A stretch of DNA of 64,000 nt from Phialophora verrucosa (lineage: Eukaryota; Ascomycota; Eurotiomycetes; Chaetothyriales; Herpotrichiellaceae). The DNA lies in contig MSED01000003.1 of NCBI GenBank assembly GCA_002099365.1, forward strand, positions 2,356,001 to 2,420,000, in the 5' to 3' direction. Both the position numbers and the translations under genes were made by a program. Shown here piece by piece: positions 54,103 to 64,000 of this stretch (its first letter is position 1; every line of letters begins with the position of its first letter). The notes under the pieces were generated by a model, which was not told the DNA's origin, made no database searches, and saw only the letters and a program-made list of their open reading frames with translations.

Positions 54103-56084
54103 ATGTACGTTCTCAAGTGGTTTCTGCGTTGCACTCCCGGCCTGTCCGTCTTTTGCCTTCTCATTTTGCTCGAATCAGCATTGAGGATTGTACAGACAGA
54201 ATGGCTCAGCTTCTTCTATCCTTCGTTCCTCAACCACATCGCAAGCCCGGTCATGGCGCAAACTCTCTTCATCTCATATTCGGTCTTCCTGCATGTTCTT
54301 GCCCTCCTCTTTCCTCTGCGACTGTGTGCCTCGGCCTACGCGGCGACCCGGGAGATCAAAGCAGTTCATGGGCTGTCGAAGCCCATTACAGCGAATAATG
54401 CGCCAACCGACGTTGTCCGAAATGAACTCGAGGAGCTGGACCCCCAACAAAGCGGACTGAGGAAGTCAGACTCTGTGACATTAGCGGTAGTCTTACCCAG
54501 CTACAAAGAGGAGGTTGAGATACTGGAGAGCTCTCTCAGAGTCCTGGCAAGCCACAAACTCGCCCGAGCGTCGTATGATGTATGACAGACGCTGAGAGCG
54601 ACCATTTGGCATCGGTGACTGACCAAGCGGCAGATCTTTTTGGCTATGGAGGAAAGAGACCCGAACGGAGGCGAGGTGGCTCAGAATCTGATCCAGCTGT
54701 TTTCTGGCAAATTCCGCGACATGCAATATACCGTTCATCCTGCGGGATTGCCGGGCGAAGCACCTGGGAAATCGAGCAATGTCAGCTGGGCCGCGAAACA
54801 AGTGGAGCGAAAATATCTGAACGACGGCAATTGGACAAGCGTCTTGGTCACGGTAATGGACAGTCGGTGCTCCAAAAGCTGCGGTATGTGGGATGACATA
54901 TTGACACCGTTCTAGGTGACACCCATCTTCTGAGTCAATACTTTGAAGCCGTCCTTGCCCACCACCTGCGCAACCGCCGCCGAAACAGAGGCATGGCCGA
55001 CATGACGCTGTACATGCCTCCCATTGTGTTCGACCGCAACGCGCATCTGGTGCCCCAGTTGGTGCGTGTGGCAGATCTGATGTGGGCCGGTGCTGGTCTC
55101 TCTTGCTTCACCAGCAAACCAACTCAAACCACGATTGCGATTCCGACCGCAGTTTACACTGTTCCGCTTCCTCTCGTCTGCCTGGCAGGGGGGTGGGATA
55201 CTGGTTCGGAGGCGATAGGCGAAGACATGCACATGATGTTGAAGTGTTACTTTGCCACCAACGGCCGCCTCATGATCAAACCCATCGCGAGCCCTGCGAG
55301 CCAGTGCAACGTTACAACTGGAAAAGCTGGAATTCACGGCTGGCTGGCAGATCACTCTGCTCGCTATGCTCAAGGTCTTCGACATATGTGGGGATGCCTC
55401 GACAGCGGATACGCTGTGCGTCAGTGGTGTAAGATCTCCGCCGACACCAAGGCTCCAGAGCCGTCTGTTCCTGGCAGCGAAATCAGCTCCGACAACTCCC
55501 TTCCCGAAAGGCCCCGTCACGTCGAAATCAGCCTCCAACTTAGCCAACGGGCCCTTCATGGACCCAAGCTTCGAAGATTCACCTGGCGAAACCTGATCTT
55601 GTTCAGCCGGCTGTTTGAAGCGCACTTCTTACCTATCCATTTATTCCTTGTGCTCCTCGCATCGGCCATCTACGCAGCTTTACCGTATCCACTCACCTCG
55701 TGTGCATCACTGACACTTGCCATGGATCTAACCTCCTACCTCCGAGCCACGGGATTCTTTCTGATGACAATTTACTTTGTCATCTTTTATGAAGCGTACC
55801 ATCGAGCGTGCATTGAGGCCAGAGCAAACGAGATGAAGAGAGCGGGCCTGTATGAGGAGTTAGCCGACGAGTTCTCCTACCGCAAGAGATTTTCATTTGT
55901 CGCAACCATGGACTACTTGCTCTTTCCGGTTGCGGGAACGATGTTCGGAAGCGTGCCTCTGCTCCAAGCGATAGTGTCGCACTTTTGGACGGAGAAGCTT
56001 GTATACCTTGTGAGCGCGAAACCCCTAAAGGCTATCGCCAAAGCCGCCGCAAACGAGCCAGATGCGACAATGAGAGAAGTGTGA
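54103..56084 (+). CDS. GT2-family membrane glycosyltransferase
   Basis: Three exons, 54103-54579, 54634-54862 and 54916-56084 (introns 54 and 53 nt), give 624 aa. Two N-terminal membrane helices (about 9-29 and 48-75) are followed by the GT-A-type catalytic domain. It has VVLPSYKEE at its first strand, VTVMDSDTHL as the metal-binding DxD region (split by the second intron and restored by splicing), GEDMHMMLKCYF with the third acidic residues, and AQGLRHMWG in the place of the QxxRW motif of processive enzymes. More membrane helices occupy about 415-480 and 530-575. The layout recalls cellulose synthase-like and chitin/hyaluronan synthase-like proteins in the glycosyltransferase-like family 2 group. 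The sugar and product are unknown. The second donor is GTCGGT, weaker than usual. Confidence 0.9.
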
Positions 56085-56788
56085 GCAGAGGTCCAGCGAT
56101 GAGAACACTTGATTCGGCGCGTGTGGCACAATACTGAGGGCTGGAGTTTGTGGGCAGATGGTTCTGAGCGGCTATTTGTACCTCGTATCGACCGCCTCAT
56201 ATAGCTGAGTAATGATAATCACCGTCGAGATGATCTTTGGTGAAGAGAACACCAGGCGATGTTGATCACGTGTACATACCTCGTCGATGCGGGTAAATCG
56301 AGCCCCTTATGCAGGCCTCCGTCATGGCGGTTGCCGTGGCCCACGAACCCGCAGAGTTTCTTTCATCCGACTTCACACGTTGTTCACTTCTAGCGATTGG
56401 ATTTGGTAGACTCAATTGGACACCGAGTGTAAGTCGTCCTTGAGCTCCTGACTCTCACAAGCCCATTCACATCACATCAGCAAACGCGCTTCCGTCTGAG
56501 GCGAAACGCGTCTCGGGCAGCGGCTGGAGCATTGAACCACGAACCAAGACCAAACACCCCCTGCCGAAAGCCCCCCAGATCCACACCCGAGGCCACCTTC
56601 TAACGTGTCTTGCTCACTGCGCTGCAACTGCACCATCATTTTGTCCCTTGCGGCCGCTCCTCGAAAATTGGTTCCGATGTATACCTAATTGCGGCTTCTG
56701 TCGATTCTATCGCTTCTTCGTTCCTCGTTGTCGCCAGCTCCTGTGCTTGAGTGCGCCTGCTAATCCACCCCCGGTTGAAATTGCAGCC
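56085..56788. other. Intergenic region
   Basis: About 700 bp between the GT2 gene and the disordered-protein gene. It holds a pyrimidine-rich probable leader (56640-56788) but no gene. Confidence 0.5.
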
Positions 56789-58402
56789 ATGTCTGCCAGC
56801 TCTGGTAACAACGGAGTCAAGAACCTTCGGGCGATGTTCGAGAACAAAGCTGGTGATCAATCCACATCTCCACCGAGCCGAGGTCGATCTCCCAACCCTT
56901 CAGAGTTCTCCAACAGCAGTAGACCTGTCAGCAAGGTGCGAGCGAGCTTCGTGGCTGTCGAAAGACCAGGCGAAAACGGAGGCCCCACGTTGCTAGGTCT
57001 TAGGAGGGCCAGCGAAGTGAGCAGTATGGGAGGCATACAAGAGAATGCCATTCTGGACAACGAGGGACCAGACAGGCCGCCCGTCACAACCGACACTGAC
57101 ACGGCACCGAAGGATGTCACACCCGAGGTCCCAGACGCGACACTTCCCGTGCATGATGCCAATCAAGACGGCGGCTTGGGCAATATCCTGAAAGGCTCAG
57201 CGTTCGTTGAGAACACTCCTTCCAAGCCTCCCTCAAATGTCACCAACCTGGGTCGTGCTGTTGCTTCAGGTCAACTGCAACAGAAACCCCCTCTATCTTC
57301 GCCCTCGAAACCCAAAAATGAGTCAAATGCGGCTGCAATGGTGGAAAAAATGCAGGCCTCGAAAGAAAGCAAACCGCAGCCACCGCCAACGACTACACTC
57401 AAAACTACAGAGACGGCGCAGCCGATAAAGGCACCACCGACGAGACATATCAACCCCAAAGCTGTGCCCAAGTCTCCGATCGTCACACAGCCCTCTCCGA
57501 GAACACCTACCTCCCCCAAGATGAACATCAAAGGCGGACCTGCGAAGATCAGGGGAGTGATTGAGTCCGCGAAAGAAGCCCAAAAAGCGAGAGAAGCGGC
57601 GAAAGAGAACAAGGACAACCAAGAGAAGCCCCAGCCACCAGCTGCGCCCAAGGTCACTACACAGGCCAAGCCAAGGCCTGCGCCCATCGCAGCGAAGAAA
57701 GAGCAAACTCCTGCATCTCCGAAGAGTGTCAGATCCCCCACCATCGTCAAGCCCAAGCCTCCCACAATTCCCGGCAAACTTCCTGCTGCCGCTACAGCGA
57801 CTACAGCATCGGCAGCCGCTAAGCACGACGACGCGCAGCATTCGGCGACCGAGCCGGAGCGTAAACATGATCTGAAAAAGACCACTACCCTCACTTCACG
57901 GCCACCTCGAGCGAGTATCTCTTCTACATCTGGAACCTTGACCAAAAAGGCCTCTCGAGCGTCTCTGACCAACGGCCATCAGAGACCTCAGTCTCGAGCT
58001 AGCACTAGCAAACCAGATGAAGGGTTTCTGGCCAGGATGATGAGACCAACGGCAAGCAGCGCTCAGAAAGCACATGACAAGTTGCAACCGATTAGTCCTC
58101 CCAAGACCAAAGGAAAGACAATGGCACCACCCAAGGCCAAATCAACAGTGAAGCAAGAGCAACCGCCAAAGATGCACTTGGACGTGCCGAAAGAGCCCGA
58201 AACAGAGGATAAGGAGAATAGAGATGACCGTCAACAGGAGCAGAATCAGGAGGCGCTGCCAGAGGTAACGCAGCCTTCGCCTTTCGATACGGCGAAGCCA
58301 GATCCCGTGGAAGCCGACGCGAAACCAGAACCAATTGCATCTGAGCCCGTTGCCCAGGCAGAACAAGAGCGAGTGAATGGCGAGGCGCAGGAGGTGTATT
58401 GA
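56789..58402 (+). CDS. Intrinsically disordered fungal protein, 537 aa
   Basis: Single exon. The start at 56789 (MSASSGNNGVKNLRAMFENK) is chosen because VKNLRAMFENK is, as I recall, the conserved N terminus of this protein in filamentous ascomycetes, often named mucin-like in databases. The in-frame extension to 56648 has no such character. Almost the whole chain is low complexity, rich in Pro, Lys, Ala, Ser, Thr and Gln, with SP and TP sites that could be phosphorylated. Islands of conservation are the N terminus, SKVRASFVAVERP, a helix-like basic stretch IRGVIESAKEAQKAREAAKE, and DEGFLARMMRPTASSAQKAHDKL. No signal peptide or membrane helix is present. The name mucin is misleading for a protein without a secretion signal. 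Function unknown; a scaffold or cytoskeleton-linked role is only a guess. Confidence 0.85.
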   Translation: MSASSGNNGVKNLRAMFENKAGDQSTSPPSRGRSPNPSEFSNSSRPVSKVRASFVAVERPGENGGPTLLGLRRASEVSSMGGIQENAILDNEGPDRPPVTTDTDTAPKDVTPEVPDATLPVHDANQDGGLGNILKGSAFVENTPSKPPSNVTNLGRAVASGQLQQKPPLSSPSKPKNESNAAAMVEKMQASKESKPQPPPTTTLKTTETAQPIKAPPTRHINPKAVPKSPIVTQPSPRTPTSPKMNIKGGPAKIRGVIESAKEAQKAREAAKENKDNQEKPQPPAAPKVTTQAKPRPAPIAAKKEQTPASPKSVRSPTIVKPKPPTIPGKLPAAATATTASAAAKHDDAQHSATEPERKHDLKKTTTLTSRPPRASISSTSGTLTKKASRASLTNGHQRPQSRASTSKPDEGFLARMMRPTASSAQKAHDKLQPISPPKTKGKTMAPPKAKSTVKQEQPPKMHLDVPKEPETEDKENRDDRQQEQNQEALPEVTQPSPFDTAKPDPVEADAKPEPIASEPVAQAEQERVNGEAQEVY

Positions 58403-59168
58403 GAAGAGATAGTCGCCTGCTTGGTGGTGGATTTTGGTTCAATTACCCCAGTTTCATTTGTACTCTTCCATCTGTCAGCGATTCAGCGAGCTTTATATTG
58501 GCAGCAACTTCCCAGAGCAGGCATTTGAAATGTCATTGATATTGTGGCAGATTTGTCTGTTGCCGGCTTCATCTTCTTCTGTGCAGGCCCCGTTCGACTT
58601 CGGGCAGGACATCGACGACAGGAACATCTGGGCATCATTCAACCAGGATTCCAGCAGAGCGGCTGCCAATCAGAGCCCGCCATTTTCAGCGTTGTTGTCG
58701 CCGTCCAAATGCGGTAAAGCGCCGTTCCCTCTATTCAACTACACATCCGGCGCCTCCTCCTCAGCGCCTCTCTTCAAGGCAGCGTCGAGCCCAGCCTCTC
58801 TGTCGCCAAGCTCTATTCAAGCCGACATCGAGTATAGCTCGAACTGGCCATCTCTTTCTCCTCTCGTCGGGTCTTTGAACACTGCGTCTTGTCTGATGCC
58901 TATTCAGCCCCCCTTCCGGACTGTCTTGACTGTTGTCCTTTCTCTTCCACTGGGTTCCTACCAGGATGTTGGTGCTTCCGCATGTCCTCTCTCCACATCT
59001 CTTTATTGATGTGCTCAAAGAGCTGTCCGCAAAAAGTTCAAATATTTCAAGGTTGGGGGTGATCCAGGTGGATTGACCCTTCTCTGCACATGCAAGCACA
59101 CATATAACAAGATCCTACTCATATTGACAAACCAGACCACTTAATAGCATCTAGAATCCCCTTACAGA
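58403..59168. other. Intergenic region
   Basis: About 770 bp. A 191-codon plus frame (58434-59009) and a 112-codon minus frame (58761-59099) overlap, neither with a known domain. It probably holds the 3' UTR of the disordered-protein gene and the promoter of the secreted-protein gene. Confidence 0.4.
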
Positions 59169-59840
59169 ATGAAGTTTATCTCATACACGGCGGCGGCGAT
59201 CTTGGCCTATGCCTTGGCTCAAGCCGGCGCCCTCCCCTCTCCCCAAGAGCCCGGCGCAGTTGCGTCCGATACCCAGGCTTCTCCCGCCGAGGATCCTGTG
59301 TACTACGCCGAAGAATTTGAGGGAGCCGACGTTGAGAAACGCGACGGTCCAGCGCAGCACCAGGGCTGGCAAGACGAGGGCAAAGGCCGGCCTTTCGGCG
59401 AACACAGCTGGAAGGGTAAGAATCAAGGCAACCACGGTCCCATGCCCGACGACGACAACATCGACTTCTACCAGCCGGACTCAACAGATGCAGCCACGGC
59501 CAGCATAGTCCGTCGTGCCCCTGAACCCAAATTCACAAAGATCAACGGCATCCAGTACATCGTAGCACCCATGTCCCACTGGTGGGAGTCCCAGAGCAAT
59601 GGCGATGGCGTGAACCCTGTTGTCGGCGGAAACCCGAACGTCCGCAATTTCTACAACGTGAAGGAACAAGATGGCTGGCCAAAGGGGCTCAGGAGGCGAG
59701 ACGCCGACGATGGTCATCACGGCCCTCCGAGGGCCAACGGTGGTCATCCGCCCCAGGGCAAGGGTGACTGGCAAGGCCAGCATCCCTATGGTCCTCCAGG
59801 CGGTATGGGCGGGGCCAACGAACACGGACAGGGCGGTTAG
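59169..59840 (+). CDS. Secreted Kex2-type precursor protein
   Basis: Single exon, 223 aa. A clear signal peptide (MKFISYTAAAILAYALAQAGA) is followed by an acidic propeptide that ends at a Kex2-type site KR (57-58). Further dibasic sites are RR at 115-116 and RRR at 175-177, so the product could be cut into three or four pieces. These are a Gly/His/Lys-rich segment, a central segment with INGIQYIVAPMSHWWESQ, and a Gly/Pro/His-rich tail. There are no cysteines, so it is not a typical small cysteine-rich effector. After the TAG stop (59838-59840) the same frame continues for 20 codons of matching composition (PWKNHGGQGGEGHGPMADDE) to a TAA at 59901-59903. GHGPMADDE resembles NHGPMPDDD earlier in the protein, so the longer frame was probably once the full gene. 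Function unknown. Confidence 0.82.
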   Translation: MKFISYTAAAILAYALAQAGALPSPQEPGAVASDTQASPAEDPVYYAEEFEGADVEKRDGPAQHQGWQDEGKGRPFGEHSWKGKNQGNHGPMPDDDNIDFYQPDSTDAATASIVRRAPEPKFTKINGIQYIVAPMSHWWESQSNGDGVNPVVGGNPNVRNFYNVKEQDGWPKGLRRRDADDGHHGPPRANGGHPPQGKGDWQGQHPYGPPGGMGGANEHGQGG

Positions 59841-61054
59841 CCGTGGAAGAACCACGGTGGCCAAGGAGGTGAAGGCCACGGTCCGATGGCTGATGACGAG
59901 TAATTTTGTTGCTCTGGCCTCTGTTCCTCGATCCGTCGATCTTTCCTGGCGGAAACACGCTGGACGTTCCTCTGCGGGTAGCAAGAAACTCTGGCACGAC
60001 GTCGACCGCAAACCAGCAGCACCAACGGCAACCGCTTCCTCTTTTTCCCCGAGCTCCGTTCTCACCACCGCGGCGAAACATTCATACACAACCATACCTA
60101 CTCCGTATTCAGACGGGCCTTTGGGTAATGCCCATCTGGGTTCCCCTTTCATTTCGACACACTCGCTCCCTGCAACGACTTTCATCACGGCCCAACAACA
60201 CTGCATCCTCATCCGCAGTCTCGAAGACGAGCAGGCTCTCGTATCGAGCTTGACCATTTCACCCTGTTAGGCAGCATCCGCTACGCGACATTTCCTCCCC
60301 TTCTGCCCCTTTCACTTCGTCGCCGTCCGGTCGACCACACCACCAACCACGCACGAGCTTTTTCCACCAAGATTAGCTCGCTTGAATATTCACTCCTTGC
60401 CCTCCGGACTGGCTCCTGATTCCCTCTCGCCCTTACCAATCAGGGCCTGAGCGAAGAACATTCCAATCACCAAAGTGCGGCTCCCTTGCGGGCCAGTGGA
60501 CTTTCTCTTCTTCTTCGTTTTTGCTCAACGCGCAGAGTGATATAGGAAGAGAACACACGCCACTGAACCAACGCACGTCACGCGAGTTCCCCCGACCTCA
60601 AAAGGCAGCCTCTCCTCCACACACACTCCTTCCGAGGACGACGCGCGTCTGGCCGGGGATTCTCAGCTTTTCACCTATAGTTCATCAATCGTCCCCCACC
60701 CGCTTGCCCCTCCGCGTGTTTCTTATTTTCTATTTCCTATCCCTTCCGTTCCCTTCTCTTCAACGAGCCAAAGCCCGGGCACGGTGTGCATCGATCCATG
60801 TATTGGCGTTGCCAGGGCGACCGCACGACCATGCAGAGAAAGGTCCACTCAACTTGGATCCTCTCCCTGCATGCTGTTTCAATCAAAAGACGGGGTATAC
60901 ATACCGTAGCCGATCGGGCGGACCCGGCGGACCCGGCGAATCGAACTGAAGTGGCACGAGTGGACTCGTCTCCAGGTCTTTTCCTTTCTATTGTACTTTT
61001 TGTCATACGTAGATCAGAGATGGTAGGCTAGACTGCAGAACGAGATTGACTCAT

Positions 61055-61090
61055 ACCTACCCACCTACCTACCCACCTACCCACCTATCT
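61055..61090 (+). repeat. CCTACCCA simple repeat
   Basis: A run of CCTACCCA/CCTACCTA units, about 36 bp, giving a pyrimidine-rich tract. Confidence 0.7.
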
Positions 61091-61261
61091 ATCTTCCTAG
61101 GCACACAAGTCGACCGAACTCGAGAGGTGTCCTCATTGTCACGACTTGGCTTTCTCCTGCGTACTTTTAGAGTAAAGCGTACGCTTAGAGTAGAATTATT
61201 CCCTTTTCTACGATCGCATCCTTTCGGAGTACCGGTACAGTTGCAGGCCTGTGGCTTGTGG

Positions 61262-61295
<34 letters not shown>

Positions 61296-61312
61296 GCTGG
61301 TGTCTGGTGTTT
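61262..61312 (+). repeat. TGTCTGG minisatellite
   Basis: Six to seven near-perfect tandem copies of the 7-mer TGTCTGG (one unit reads TGGCTGG). It lies downstream of the DAHP synthase gene, in non-coding sequence. Confidence 0.75.
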
Positions 61313-61808
61313 TTCTGCCCTTTGCTTGTGAGTTACGTATGAGTGACTGAGTGCCTGAGTGACTGCGTGCGATGTATTTTTTTGTTAGGTTTCGATTCCT
61401 CAACTAGACGGACCGCGTCCCTTGCGGGCCACCATTTCATACATGAATGGGTGTTTAATGCTCATTTTTTACTTTTATGTGCCTAATGTCGTATGCTCAT
61501 CCAGTCTACAAGTCTGTGGTACTCCGTATTGTGGTATCTATGCGTCCAATCCCATCCATCTTGCGTCGAGCCGAGTCGATTCGAGGCGTCAAGTATTCGT
61601 CCATAACCACCCTCCCACCCAGGCAGAGTCTCGTTGTGTTCATGTCGAGGGCCCTAGCTCGCCAGTCTCTAGTCACCAGTCACTGATCATGCCAGCGCTC
61701 TCCAATCCCGGTCCTTCTCGTAGATAGTGTCGTCACTGAAACTGGACTGGGTGTCTGCCGGGGAACTTATGCAAGACCCTGACGACAAAGTTAAGCGTTA
61801 AGCGTGCC

Positions 61809-63124
61809 TCACACATGGCCATTCTGGCCATTCGTCGCCCCATTGACCGTCTTGTGGCCCAACTTTTCTCTCCTCTTCTTGACGGCATTGGCGAGCACGT
61901 CCAGGACGACTTCTGTGTCTTCCCAGCCTATGCACGCGTCCGTGATGGACACGCCGTACTTCAAGCCGGACTTGCCTTCGGGCGGGACTTTCTGATTGCC
62001 TGTTGTGCCCCCAATGATGTCAGCACGTCGAGATCCGAGGAAGAAAACAGCAGGAACAAAACAGCGACCAGGCGCTGCTGATGAGGATATCGATCGTGTG
62101 AAAAGTGCGGCTCCTACCTTCATTGATGTGACTCTCAACCATGACGCCCATGATTCCCTCCTCTCCGTTCTCGATTTGGTCGGCTAGCACCTTCGCGACG
62201 CGCGGCTGGTTCTTATGCTGCTTCTCGCTGTTCCCGTGGCTGCAATCGACCATCAGCCGCTCGTTAAGACCCTTCTTCCGCAACGCTTCCTTCGCCTTCG
62301 ATATCGACTCGGCATCGTAGTTCGTCCCGGTAGTCCCTCCCCGCAGGATGACGAAACAGTCCTCATTCCCCACGGTGCCGACAATGGCTACGACGCCGGG
62401 CTTCGTCACGGACAGAAAATGATGCGGATGTCTCACTGCGCCAATGGCATCGATCGCCACGCCCAACGTCCCGTCCGTGCCGTTTTTGAACCCCACGGGA
62501 AAGGATAGGCCGCTGGCCAGTTCGCGATGTAATTGACTCTCCGTCGTCCGGGCGCCCACGGCTCCAATGCTCAGCAGATCAGCCAGGAACTGCGGACTGA
62601 TTGTATCGAGCATTTCACTCGCGAGGGGCATGCCCTTGGACGTGAGATCCACGAATAGCTGGCGGCTGAGCCTCAGCCCTTTATTTATCAAGAACGACCC
62701 GTCGATTTCGGGGTCGTTGATCAGCCCTTTCCACCCGACGGTTGTGCGCGGCTTCTCGAGATACGATCTCATCACGATGACGAGTTCATCTTGGTATTTC
62801 GCCTTCATCTTGAGGAGTCGGTCGCAGTATTCGAGCGCAGAGGCCGGGTCGTGGATCGAGCACGGCCCGATGATGACGAGTAGCCGCCGCAGGGGGTCCG
62901 TGTCTTGCACGACAGCGACACAGTCATTTCGGCCGGCTAGCACTGTCGCTTTCGATTGGGGAGTCTGCGGGATTTCGTGTTGGAGGAGGTCCGGTGGCGT
63001 GAGCGGGTTGTAGCCACTGACTGTGCACGCCGTCTCGAGTCAGTACGTCGAGCATGGGTAGGATAGAACGGTGATTGACAAGACATACTCCGCCAGTCTT
63101 CTGAAGACTCTTTGTTACCGACAT
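61809..63124 (-). CDS. ARO3: DAHP synthase (shikimate pathway), Aro3-like
   Basis: Three exons on the minus strand (63089-63124, 62118-63033, 61809-61999; introns 55 and 118 nt) give 380 aa. The enzyme joins phosphoenolpyruvate and erythrose 4-phosphate, the first step to aromatic amino acids. Marks of the class I enzyme: GYNPLTPPDLLQHEIP, IGPCSIHDP, YLEKPRTTVGWKGLINDP, ARTTESQLHRELASGLSFP, GFKNGTDG, VDCSHGNS, and GLKYGVSITDACIGWE. The GYNPLTPPDLLQHE start and FLSVTKPGVVAIVGT resemble the phenylalanine-inhibited yeast Aro3 more than Aro4, so the feedback type is inferred. The first exon encodes only 12 residues (MSVTKSLQKTGG). It is joined on the basis of the GTATGT donor and an AG acceptor that keeps the frame, and is the least certain part. 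A further ATG followed at once by GTAAGT lies at 63236-63241 and could be part of a 5' UTR intron or an alternative first exon. Confidence 0.95.
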
Positions 63125-63756
63125 GCGGGTTCGTAATGTAGTAGGACTATTCGGCGCAATGCGGTCGATGAGTCAGTCACATTTGCCCGACGGATCTTTC
63201 TCTGGGTTGACTTTGCTAGGGCTAAGGCACTTACAGCCATGTCTGGGTGCAATTGTTGCGCAGAAATAGGACGCCGCAGCCCGAATCGAAGCTGTCCAAC
63301 GGTGCTGCTTTATGACTGTGACACGAGGGAAAATGCGGAGAGCGGTCAAAATTTATTTCGCGGAGAAGCTCTGATTGATCTGATCTGCTCGTGAGCTGGG
63401 CGGGCCTGGACTGTCGGTGCCTTGCATGACGCATGTCGTTTGTGGCAGGCCTGATTGGCGGATTCCGGAGAACACACCAGCCGCGAACCCAGAACGAGTC
63501 TGGAGTGAGTGAGATGTACGAGGTAACGAGGCGCGCAAGAAGGACAAGAGGGACAAGCTTGATCTCATTCCGCTTCTTTGGGTCTTGTGCAATCTAATGA
63601 TATCCTCTAGACGCTGTGTACAGCACCAGCCTGTGCTCCATCAGGTCTGAGGATCAATGGCGTAGCCTCATATCCACATCTCTAGGGGGACAGCTCGTCC
63701 CATCTCTATCTCGAGCTCCCACTCCACTCCTCGTTCTTGTCCTGGGCCTATCCTGC
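63125..63756. other. Intergenic region
   Basis: About 630 bp holding the DAHP synthase promoter and leader. Frames of 60-80 codons here have no recognisable domain. Confidence 0.45.
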
Positions 63757-64000
63757 TCACGCACCGTTTGTCTGTGGTGCCAGGGACGACGCGTCGTGAA
63801 ACAAATCAATCATGCACCCAGCCGACCATGCTTGCGTAGGGGACTGTAACACCGTTAGCGGTCGGTATGGAAAAGATCACGCATGGCTCTACTCACCGAG
63901 TCACCGCAGAACGACCCGTTCTTGTTGGTCAGTTCTGTCAACCCCTTCCAAGGACTTTCCTTGATGGCTTGTTTGCAGCCCGCAAGACGTCTTGTCACCT
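63757..64000 (-). CDS. 3' part of an unknown spliced gene, cut by the window edge
   Basis: The minus strand from the right edge reads as an open exon ending in KESPWKGLTELTNKNGSFCGDS at 63897. It is followed by a GTGAGT donor, a CTAAC-like branch site (CGCTAAC) and an AG at 63844, giving a 53 nt intron. The next exon (63757-63843) continues in frame for 28 codons, SPTQAWSAGCMIDLFHDA and onward, to a TGA. The splice signals are good, which is the main reason to call a gene. The protein part is too short to name. Two Cys before the intron and one after might belong to a secreted or catalytic domain, but this is open. Confidence 0.42.

Larger units (their letters stand above)
59904..61808. other. 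Long intergenic region with simple repeats
   Basis: About 1.9 kb with no recognised gene. Several frames of 60-258 codons occur on both strands, but they follow the C/T-rich composition. Simple repeats are a CCTACCCA-type array near 61055-61090 and a GTGTCTG-type array near 61262-61310. It should include the 3' UTR of the DAHP synthase gene (minus). Confidence 0.45.

Noticed and set aside
54863..54915. Alternative donor GTATGT inside the second GT2 intron
   Set aside because: It also keeps frame but would leave a 32 nt intron, too short for splicing, and would add residues in the DxD region.
54912..55625. 237-codon minus-strand frame
   Set aside because: Antisense of the catalytic exon of the GT2 gene, with no recognisable domain.
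57271..57972. 233-codon minus frame with apparent hydrophobic stretches
   Set aside because: Antisense of the Pro/Lys/Ala-rich disordered protein, so Gly/Leu/Val-rich segments arise automatically.
58434..59009. 191-codon plus frame, Ser-rich
   Set aside because: No signal peptide, no known motif, and it lies in the probable 3' UTR of the upstream gene. An overlapping minus frame is equally open.
59481..60257. 258-codon minus frame
   Set aside because: Largely antisense to the secreted-protein gene and its 3' end; no domain.
1..64000. CRISPR arrays, bacterial operons or prophage
   Set aside because: No regularly spaced direct repeats with unique spacers were seen. The introns and gene content are fungal.

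Overview
This 64 kb window is nuclear DNA of a filamentous ascomycete (Pezizomycotina). Genes carry 0 to 8 short introns (42 to 118 nt) with GT..AG ends and some recognisable CTAAC/CTGAC-like branch sites. There are no operons. The gene set is typical of the group: Ame1/CENP-U, Big1, Uba4, homoisocitrate dehydrogenase, Aro3-type DAHP synthase, a CVNH lectin and a cytochrome b5-acyl-CoA dehydrogenase fusion. I cannot name the genus from sequence alone. Exon structures were rebuilt by eye from reading frame, splice sites and family motifs. For every spliced model the exon lengths sum to a multiple of three.

Layout. 1-9.2 kb is a housekeeping block: a twin CX9C protein (-), an Ame1-type kinetochore subunit (+), Big1 (+) and the lysine-pathway homoisocitrate dehydrogenase (-). 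9.2-15.1 kb is degenerate: a 623 bp non-autonomous element with 60 bp terminal inverted repeats, then a ~4 kb DUF3433-type membrane-protein gene broken by about six frame changes. 16-20 kb holds Uba4, with an unusual repeat inserted in its rhodanese domain, and glycerol-3-phosphate dehydrogenase. 21.6-26.4 kb holds an orphan gene and a divergent pair, cytochrome b5-acyl-CoA dehydrogenase and nitronate monooxygenase. 26.4-31 kb is gene-poor: a peptidyl-carrier-domain relic, repeated motifs, an intact CVNH lectin and a 152 bp hairpin.

31.5-37.7 kb is a compact catabolic-looking block: an SDR ending SKL, a 4CL-like CoA ligase ending ARL, a kappa-class GST ending AKL and a P450. Three neighbours with PTS1-type tails suggest a peroxisomal pathway. 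40.1-42 kb has a tRNA-like gene and a membrane dipeptidase. 43-51.3 kb has an arylsulfatase, a sugar transporter and a GH78 alpha-L-rhamnosidase, which together suggest uptake and breakdown of rhamnosylated, possibly sulfated, glycans. 51.8-56.1 kb is a divergent pair, a membrane-anchored GH5 glucanase and a multi-pass GT2 glycosyltransferase.

56.8-64 kb holds a disordered fungal protein, a secreted Kex2-type precursor with an apparently early stop, the DAHP synthase, and the edge of one more gene on the minus strand.

The strongest leads are the PTS1-tailed block (31.5-37.7 kb), the sulfatase/transporter/rhamnosidase block (43-51 kb), the repeat-invaded rhodanese domain of Uba4, and the transposon plus indel-only pseudogene at 9.9-15 kb.
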